A stretch of DNA of 64,000 nucleotides from Streptomyces sp. NBC_00273. Its GTDB lineage: Bacteria > Actinomycetota > Actinomycetes > Streptomycetales > Streptomycetaceae. Within the stretch, counting starts at the first letter, position 1; every line of letters starts with the position of its first letter. This document shows, piece by piece, positions 58,740 through 64,000 of the stretch. The notes beneath the pieces are model-generated. The model was not told the DNA's origin. It searched no databases and worked only from the letters and a program-made list of their open reading frames with translations. The DNA lies in the NCBI RefSeq assembly GCF_036178145.1, contig NZ_CP108067.1:4464001-4528000 (forward strand), in the 5' to 3' direction. The translations under genes and the position numbers were made by a program.

Positions 58740-58821
<82 letters not shown>

Positions 58822-59021
58822 AAGATTTGCTGCCATTTTCTCCGCCTCGCGGCGGCGCTCCCTGGCAACGACGTAAACGATACCTGATGACCGGGGGTGC
58901 TTCACCACCGGATTGATCAGCGCCGGGGGTGGGTGCGGTGGCTAGGCTTTGCCGAGCGGGCCGGGCATGTCCGGCCGCGCCCTCCGGGGTGATCACAATC
59001 GACTTCAAGGAGCCACAGCAC

Positions 59022-59510
59022 ATGGCCGACTCCAGTTTCGACATCGTCTCGAAGGTCGAGCGGCAGGAGGTCGACAACGCCCTCAACCAGGCCGCCAAGG
59101 AGCTCTCGCAGCGCTACGACTTCAAGGGCACCGGCGCCACCATCGCCTGGTCCGGCGAGAAGATCCTGATGGAGGCGAACTCCGAGGAGCGCGTGAAGGC
59201 CGTCCTCGACGTCTTCGAGACCAAGCTGGTCAAGCGCGGCATCTCGCTGAAGGCGCTGGACGCCGGGGAGCCGCAGCTGTCCGGCAAGGAGTACAAGATC
59301 TTCGCCACGATCGAGGAGGGCATCTCCCAGGAGAACGCCAAGAAGGTCGCGAAGATCATCCGGGACGAGGGTCCCAAGGGCGTCAAGGCCCAGGTCCAGG
59401 GCGAGGAGCTGCGCGTCAGCTCCAAGAGCCGTGACGACCTCCAGGAGGTCCAGGCGCTGCTCAAGGGCAAGGACCTGGACTTCGCGATCCAGTTCGTGAA
59501 CTACCGCTGA
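59022..59510 (+). CDS. YajQ family cyclic-di-GMP-binding-type protein
   Basis: A 162-residue protein, starting at the ATG at 59022 ([20 protein letters not shown]) with AAGGAG upstream. It carries the YajQ hallmarks [20 protein letters not shown] near the N-terminus and [14 protein letters not shown] at the C-terminus. Members bind nucleotides, and some bind c-di-GMP. It stands alone between tRNA-Tyr and the SulP gene. Confidence 0.94.
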   Translation: MADSSFDIVSKVERQEVDNALNQAAKELSQRYDFKGTGATIAWSGEKILMEANSEERVKAVLDVFETKLVKRGISLKALDAGEPQLSGKEYKIFATIEEGISQENAKKVAKIIRDEGPKGVKAQVQGEELRVSSKSRDDLQEVQALLKGKDLDFAIQFVNYR

Positions 59511-59535
59511 CCCTGTTCCGCGACCTGCCCCACGC

Positions 59536-59567
59536 CGGCCCGGCGGTCTTCACCGACCGCCGGGCCG
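59536..59567 (+). terminator. Terminator after the YajQ gene
   Basis: CGGCCCGGCGGTC and GACCGCCGGGCCG form a 13-bp perfect stem with a 6-base loop. Confidence 0.75.
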
Positions 59568-59704
59568 CGGCGGTTGCGAAGGGGGTGTGTGCGGGGCGTG
59601 TGCGGCGCACGCGCCACCCAGGACTCCTGTGGGCACTTGGGGCACGATGAGTGCGCCCGCCACGCTGGATGGCATCACACCACCGCGTGGCAGGGGGTTC
59701 TCGC

Positions 59705-61132
59705 ATGCCTGGGGCCGGCACGTTTCGTGATGACTTCGGGGCGTCCGTGGTCGTCGCGCTGGTCGCTCTACCCCTGTGCGTCGGGGTGGCGGTCGCCTCT
59801 GGAGTACCGGCCGAGCTGGGGATCGTCACCGGGGTGGTCGGCGGGCTGGTCACCGGATGGTTCCGCGGGAGCTCCCTCCAGGTGAGCGGGCCCGCGGCCG
59901 GTCTGACCGTCCTCGTCTACGAGGCGGTGCAGGCCTACGGTCTTCCCGCGCTCGGGGTGCTGGTGCTGGCCGCCGGGGTGGCGCAGCTGGGCATGGGGAT
60001 GCTGCGGCTCGGGCGGTGGTTCCGGGCGATCTCCGTGGCCGTCGTGCACGGGATGCTGGCCGGGATCGGGCTGGTACTGATCTGCGGGCAGTTGTACGCC
60101 CTGGGCGGTGTGGAGGCTCCGGGGCAGACCCTGGCGAAGCTGCGTGGGGTGCACGAGCTCGGGGCGCAGGCCGACGTGGCCGCCGTACTGCTCGGGGTCG
60201 GGACGATCGCCGCCATGGTCGCCTGGCGCCGGGTGCCCGCCCGGCTGCGGATCGTGCCGGGGGCGCTCGTCGGCGTGGCTGCCGCGACCGCCGCGGCCGT
60301 CCTGTTGCGGCTGCCCGTCGAGAAGGTGCGGGTGACGGGCGTGCTGGCGGCCGTGTCCCCGCCCGGCTGGGGTGACTTCGAGGTCCTCGCTTCGGTCGGC
60401 GCGGTCGGGACCGTGGTCGCGCTGGCGCTGATCGCCTCCGCCGAAACGCTGTTCAGCGCCGCGGCCGTGGACCGTATGCACGACGGGCCGAGGACGGAGT
60501 ACGACAAGGAACTCATCGCCCAGGGCGTGGGCAACAGCGTGTGCGGGCTGCTCGGCGCGCTGCCGATGACGGCGGTCATCGTGCGCAGCGCCGCCAACGT
60601 GGAGGCCGGGGCGCGGACCCGTGCGGCCAGGGTGCTGCACGGTGGCTGGCTGCTGCTCTTCGCCGTGGCCTTTCCCCAGCTCCTGGAGATCGTGCCGCTG
60701 GCCGCACTGGCCGGGGTGCTGCTGCACGCGGGCTGGAAGCTGCTGCCGGCCAGGGCGGTGGCCGCCTTGTGGCGGACGCACCGGGGCGAGGCGGTGGTGC
60801 TGGTGGTCACGGCCTCGGCGATCGTGGTCACCAATCTCTTCGAAGGCGTGCTGATCGGGCTGGGGCTCGCCGTCGCCAAGGCGGCCTGGGAGACCTCCCA
60901 CGTGCACATCGAGGAGGTGTGGGAGGACGAGGAGCTGTGCGTGCAGGTCCTGGGGAACGCCAGCTTCTTGCGGCTTCCCAAGCTGCTCGACGCCCTGGAC
61001 GCGTTGCCGCACGGGCAGCCGGTGCGGCTGGATCTGAGCGGGCTGCGCCACTTGGACCACGCCTGTCTGACCGCCCTGGAGGGCTGGGAGCGCGCACGGA
61101 CGCCACTGCCCGGCCGGGAGGGCGTCATCTAG
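59705..61132 (+). CDS. SulP family inorganic anion transporter
   Basis: A 475-residue membrane transporter of the SulP/SLC26 family, expected to carry sulfate, bicarbonate or a similar anion. The ATG at 59705 (MPGAGTFRDDFGASVVVALV) begins the first membrane segment. The loop SGVPAELGIVTGVVGGLVTG and the following SSLQVSGPAAGLTVLVYEAV are typical SulP. About 11 segments are visible. The C-terminal 80 residues form a short STAS-like domain (PVRLDLSGLRHLDHACLTAL). It lies 18 bases before the APC permease gene. Confidence 0.88.
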   Translation: MPGAGTFRDDFGASVVVALVALPLCVGVAVASGVPAELGIVTGVVGGLVTGWFRGSSLQVSGPAAGLTVLVYEAVQAYGLPALGVLVLAAGVAQLGMGMLRLGRWFRAISVAVVHGMLAGIGLVLICGQLYALGGVEAPGQTLAKLRGVHELGAQADVAAVLLGVGTIAAMVAWRRVPARLRIVPGALVGVAAATAAAVLLRLPVEKVRVTGVLAAVSPPGWGDFEVLASVGAVGTVVALALIASAETLFSAAAVDRMHDGPRTEYDKELIAQGVGNSVCGLLGALPMTAVIVRSAANVEAGARTRAARVLHGGWLLLFAVAFPQLLEIVPLAALAGVLLHAGWKLLPARAVAALWRTHRGEAVVLVVTASAIVVTNLFEGVLIGLGLAVAKAAWETSHVHIEEVWEDEELCVQVLGNASFLRLPKLLDALDALPHGQPVRLDLSGLRHLDHACLTALEGWERARTPLPGREGVI

Positions 61133-61150
61133 CGGGGTTACTCTCCGCCC

Positions 61151-62386
61151 GTGCAGAACGAGTTGAAGCGCACCCTGGGAGTGTCCGATGCCGTCGTCGT
61201 CGGACTCGGCGCGATGGTGGGCGCCGGTATCTTCGCCGCCCTGGCTCCCGCGGCGCGGGCGGCGGGGGGCGCCCTGCTCGCCGCACTGGGCGTGGCGGGT
61301 CTCGTGGCCTACTGCAACGCGCACTCCTCGGCGCGGCTGGCCGCCCGGTACCCGGCCTCCGGCGGCACGTACGTCTACGGGCGCGAGCGGCTCGGGCCCT
61401 TCTGGGGGTATCTGGCGGGCTGGGGGTTCGTGATCGGCAAGACCGCGTCCTGCGCGGCGATGGCCCTCACGGTGGGGGCGTACCTGTGGCCTGGGCGGCA
61501 GCACGCCGTGGCCGTCGCGGCGGTGGTGGCGCTGACCGCCGCGAGCTACGGCGGAGTGCAGAAGTCGGCCCGTATCGCCCGGCTGATCGTGGCGGTGGTG
61601 CTGGCGGTGCTGGCCGGGGTGGTCGTGGTGTGCCTGTCCTCCGGGGCGGCCGACCCGGGGCGGCCGGGCGGACCCGGCGGGGGCGTCTTCGGGGTGTTGC
61701 AGGGTGCGGGTCTGCTCTTCTTCGCCTTCGCGGGCTACGCCCGGATCACCACCCTGGGCGAGGAGGTGCGGGATCCGGGACGGACGATCCCGCGGGCGGT
61801 GCCGATCGCACTGGGGATCGCGCTGCTGGTGTACGCCGCGGTGGCGGTGGCGGCGTTGTCGGTGCTCGGCGCGGAGGGGCTGGCGCAGTCGTCGGCCCCG
61901 CTCGCCGACGCGGTGCGGGCGGCCGGGCGGCCCGGACTGGCCCCGGTGGTCCGGGTGGGTGCGGCCCTGGCCGCGCTGGGCTCGTTGCTGGCGCTCGTGC
62001 TCGGGGTTTCGCGGACCGTTCTGGCAATGGCCCGGGACGGCCATCTGCCGCGCGCGCTGGCGGCCGTACATCCTCGGCACCAGGTGCCGCACCATGCGGA
62101 GCTGGCCGTGGGTGCGGTCGTGGCGGTGTTGGCGGCCACCGCCGATCTGCGGGGCGCGATCGGTTTCTCCTCCTTCGGAGTGCTCGCCTACTACGCGATC
62201 GCGAACGTCTCCGCGTGGACTCTCGATTCAGCTGTCAAGGGTCGGGCCGTGGCAGTGGTCGGGCTGTCCGGCTGTGTGGTGTTGGCGTGTGCGCTGCCCC
62301 TCGCGTCGGCGCTGTGGGGGGCGGCGGTGCTGGCGGTGGGCGTACTGGTCTACGTGGTTCGGTGGCGGCTCAGATCCGGGATCTGA
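61151..62386 (+). CDS. APC family amino acid permease
   Basis: A 411-residue permease with about 12 membrane segments. The GTG at 61151 (MQNELKRTLGVSDAVVVGLG) opens with the APC segment GLGAMVGAGIFAALAPAARA. The hydrophobic AGLLFFAFAGYARITTLGEE VRDPGRTIPRAV is the family signature. The N-terminus has no Shine-Dalgarno, and TACTCT lies 6 bases upstream. It may still be read through from SulP. The last 17 bases overlap a convergent gene. The substrate amino acid is unknown. Confidence 0.9.
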   Translation: MQNELKRTLGVSDAVVVGLGAMVGAGIFAALAPAARAAGGALLAALGVAGLVAYCNAHSSARLAARYPASGGTYVYGRERLGPFWGYLAGWGFVIGKTASCAAMALTVGAYLWPGRQHAVAVAAVVALTAASYGGVQKSARIARLIVAVVLAVLAGVVVVCLSSGAADPGRPGGPGGGVFGVLQGAGLLFFAFAGYARITTLGEEVRDPGRTIPRAVPIALGIALLVYAAVAVAALSVLGAEGLAQSSAPLADAVRAAGRPGLAPVVRVGAALAALGSLLALVLGVSRTVLAMARDGHLPRALAAVHPRHQVPHHAELAVGAVVAVLAATADLRGAIGFSSFGVLAYYAIANVSAWTLDSAVKGRAVAVVGLSGCVVLACALPLASALWGAAVLAVGVLVYVVRWRLRSGI

Positions 62387-62903
62387 ACGCGTCCCAGGGC
62401 GCCAGCTCCAGGTCGTGCTCCTCTCCCAGGCCGGACTCCTCGCAGAACCAGGCGGTGCCGTCGAGCCAGCCGTGCAGCCAGCCGGCCAGGCTCGGAGCGT
62501 CGATGGACCAGGCGAGCTCCGGCTCCCCCGGATTCGGGTCGAACAGGAGGACCTCGGCGGTCTCGGACCGGCAGTCCACGCAGGCGTCCATTCCGCAGCC
62601 GAAGTCGGCCACGGGCAGTACGCCTTCGGGCCAGCGCCATCCGCAGGAGCGCCGTTCCCCGTACGCGAGCACTGCCTGACGCAGCGGCAGCAGCCCCTGG
62701 CCGGGGCCGAATCCGCCGTCGCCGACGCGTGCGTAGAGCGAGGCGAGCAGGGGCGGCAGGGCGAAGCCGAGTATGGCTTCGGCGCGGGTGATCTCCCCGG
62801 TGTCCAGCGGCACCGGCAGGATCTCTCCACTCCGCTCGTACCTGCGTGCGGAGTTGCGCACGCGGTCCGCGACTTGCTCCAGCAACTGCTCGGTCTCGTT
62901 CAT
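62370..62903 (-). CDS. SMI1/KNR4 family protein
   Basis: A 177-residue protein (ATG 62903, MNETEQLLEQVADRVRNSAR) with the SMI1/KNR4 core (AEAILGFALPPLLASLYARV then GDGGFGPGQGLLPL). SUKH-family proteins are often immunity proteins for polymorphic toxins, or housekeeping. No adjacent toxin is seen here. The 3' end overlaps the APC gene by 17 bases. Confidence 0.85.
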   Translation of the reverse strand: MNETEQLLEQVADRVRNSARRYERSGEILPVPLDTGEITRAEAILGFALPPLLASLYARVGDGGFGPGQGLLPLRQAVLAYGERRSCGWRWPEGVLPVADFGCGMDACVDCRSETAEVLLFDPNPGEPELAWSIDAPSLAGWLHGWLDGTAWFCEESGLGEEHDLELAPWDAFRSRI

Positions 62904-62954
62904 GCGTTCATGGTGACGCACCCCACCGACATCCGCCCGGGCCTGTGGATAACT

Positions 62955-62988
62955 CCGCCCGCAGGCCGTTTCGTCGGCCTGCGGGCGG
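62955..62988 (-). terminator. Terminator after YccF
   Basis: CCGCCCGCAGGCCG and CGGCCTGCGGGCGG form a 14-bp stem with a 6-base loop, between the YccF stop and the SMI1 start. Confidence 0.75.
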
Positions 62989-63023
62989 GGTGTGTACTGG
63001 CGTCCGGGACGCCGGTCGCTGCG

Positions 63024-63416
63024 TCAGCGGGAGGCGAACGGCGCGTCCGTCGGAACGATCTCGCGGCCCAGCGGCAGCAGGGAGAGCGGGACCATCTTGA
63101 AGTTGGCGATGCCGAACGGGATGCCGATGATCGTGATGCAGAGGGCGATGCCGGTGACGATGTGGCCGAGGGCCAACCACCAGCCCGCCAGCACCAGCCA
63201 CAGGACGTTGCCGATGCAGGACGGGGCGCCCGCGTCGTGGCGCTCGACCGTGGTGTAGCCGAAGGGCCAGAGGGCGTAGACCGCAATGCGGAAGGCGGCG
63301 ATGCCGAACGGGATGCCGATGATGGTGATGCACAGCAGCACGCCTGCGAGGAGGTATCCCAGGAACAGCCAGATGCCGCTGAGGATGAGCCAAATGATGT
63401 TGAGGATTGTCTTCAT
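63024..63416 (-). CDS. YccF domain protein
   Basis: A 130-residue membrane protein with a repeated YccF unit. The first copy has [20 protein letters not shown] and the second [20 protein letters not shown]. Hydrophobic segments are [20 protein letters not shown] and [20 protein letters not shown]. It overlaps the htpX stop by 4 bases (ATGA), so the two are coupled. The function is unknown. Confidence 0.92.
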   Translation of the reverse strand: MKTILNIIWLILSGIWLFLGYLLAGVLLCITIIGIPFGIAAFRIAVYALWPFGYTTVERHDAGAPSCIGNVLWLVLAGWWLALGHIVTGIALCITIIGIPFGIANFKMVPLSLLPLGREIVPTDAPFASR

Positions 63417-64000
63417 TGGCGGCGGCCTGCCATCTGTTCGAGCCGGGCGATGCGCTCGGCCATCGGAGGGTGTGTGGAGAACATCTTAGAAAGGCCCGCA
63501 CCCGGACGGAACGGGTTGGCGATCATCATGTGGCTCGCCGCCTCCAGCCGGGGCTCCGGGGGCAGCGGGAGCTGTTTGGTGCCCGCGTCGAGCTTGCGCA
63601 GGGCGCTGGCCAGGGCGAGCGGGTCGCCTGTGAGCTGGGCGCTGGAGGCGTCGGCCTCGTACTCGCGCGAGCGGCTGATGGCCAGCTGGATCACGGAGGC
63701 GGCCAGCGGGCCCAGGATCATGATCAGCAGCATGCCGAGGAGACCGGGGCCCTCGTCGTCGTTCGACCGACCGATCGGGATCAGCCAGGCGAAGTTGACC
63801 AGGAACATGATCACCGAGGCGAGGGCGCCGGCGACCGAGGAGATCAGGATGTCGCGGTTGTAGACGTGGCTGAGCTCGTGGCCGATGACCCCGCGCAGCT
63901 CGCGTTCGTCGAGGATGTGCAGGATGCCCTCGGTGCAGCAGACCGCGGCGTTGCGCGGGTTGCGGCCGGTGGCGAAGGCGTTGGGGGCCTCGGTGGGTGA
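63413..64000 (-). CDS. htpX: Zinc metalloprotease HtpX (truncated by window edge)
   Basis: Only the C-terminal 195 residues are present; the start is beyond base 64000. HtpX is a membrane M48 protease for quality control of misfolded membrane proteins. [20 protein letters not shown] leads to the zinc motif HELSH (about 38-42 of the visible part), and the later EADASS supplies the third ligand region. Membrane segments include [16 protein letters not shown] and [20 protein letters not shown]. It overlaps the YccF start. Confidence 0.93.
   Translation of the reverse strand, partial: SPTEAPNAFATGRNPRNAAVCCTEGILHILDERELRGVIGHELSHVYNRDILISSVAGALASVIMFLVNFAWLIPIGRSNDDEGPGLLGMLLIMILGPLAASVIQLAISRSREYEADASSAQLTGDPLALASALRKLDAGTKQLPLPPEPRLEAASHMMIANPFRPGAGLSKMFSTHPPMAERIARLEQMAGRRQ

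Noticed and set aside
62370..62903. SMI1/KNR4 gene as part of a polymorphic toxin system
   Set aside because: No toxin or secretion gene lies next to it; neighbours are a permease and YccF. It may be an orphan or housekeeping member.

Overview
This window is chromosomal DNA from a high-GC actinomycete, most likely Streptomyces or a close relative such as Kitasatospora. The evidence is the G/C-dominated third codon positions, frequent GTG starts, a TTG-start rpoB, type Z S14, SulP/SMI1/YccF/DUF3574 accessory genes, and the gene order of the ribosomal and RNA polymerase region. Almost all of the translation and transcription core is on the minus strand.

Layout, left to right. (1) 1-9256: the S10-spc operon, read right to left from rpsJ to a truncated rpsE, with a promoter near 9229-9256. 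(2) 9297-17583: a membrane-anchored unknown protein, a flippase, two family 2 glycosyltransferases with a DUF2304 protein, and a complete dTDP-L-rhamnose set (rfbD, rfbB minus; rfbA, rfbC plus) around a divergent promoter. (3) 17818-22397: the str operon (rpsL, rpsG, fusA, tuf) with a clear promoter. (4) 22535-25054: a YfhO-like membrane protein. (5) 25108-31419, plus strand: a Crp/Fnr regulator followed by a tight block with a class III nucleotidyl-cyclase-like protein, a P-loop NTPase-like protein, a band-7-like protein, a PycTM-like membrane protein and an M48 protease. (6) 31495-45678: rpoC, rpoB, rplL, rplJ, two paralogous lipoproteins, rplA, rplK, nusG, secE, then tRNA-Trp. (7) 46051-54565: aspartate aminotransferase-like, adenosine deaminase, murB, a TetR/MFS efflux pair, hadB/hadA-like dehydratases, rpmG, tRNA-Met and tRNA-Thr. 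(8) 54909-64000: an amidohydrolase-like protein with a degraded active site, an NAD(P)-binding protein, DUF3574, a secreted Gly-rich protein, tRNA-Tyr, YajQ, a SulP transporter, an APC permease, SMI1/KNR4, YccF and a truncated htpX.

The best candidate for an undescribed system is region 5. The cyclase keeps its expected metal and transition-state residues, and the small membrane protein resembles Pycsar TM effectors. The cyclase C-terminus and the NTPase N-terminus carry the same short motif (F-x-G-T-N-x-G-V-x-A), which suggests homotypic signalling between them. The Crp/Fnr gene and the NTPase each have a TTA codon, so the locus may be under bldA control. I read it as a Pycsar-like cyclic-nucleotide conflict or stress system with extra NTPase, band-7 and protease parts. 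This is inference; no function is proven by the sequence.

Other points of note: a 25-base hairpin element, 24/25 identical, in the leaders of both the S10 and str operons; an in-frame amber codon followed by 32 coding-like codons at the end of a lipoprotein gene; paired TetR operators; and several genes with a TANNNT box 6-9 bases before the start codon and no Shine-Dalgarno, as expected for leaderless transcripts.
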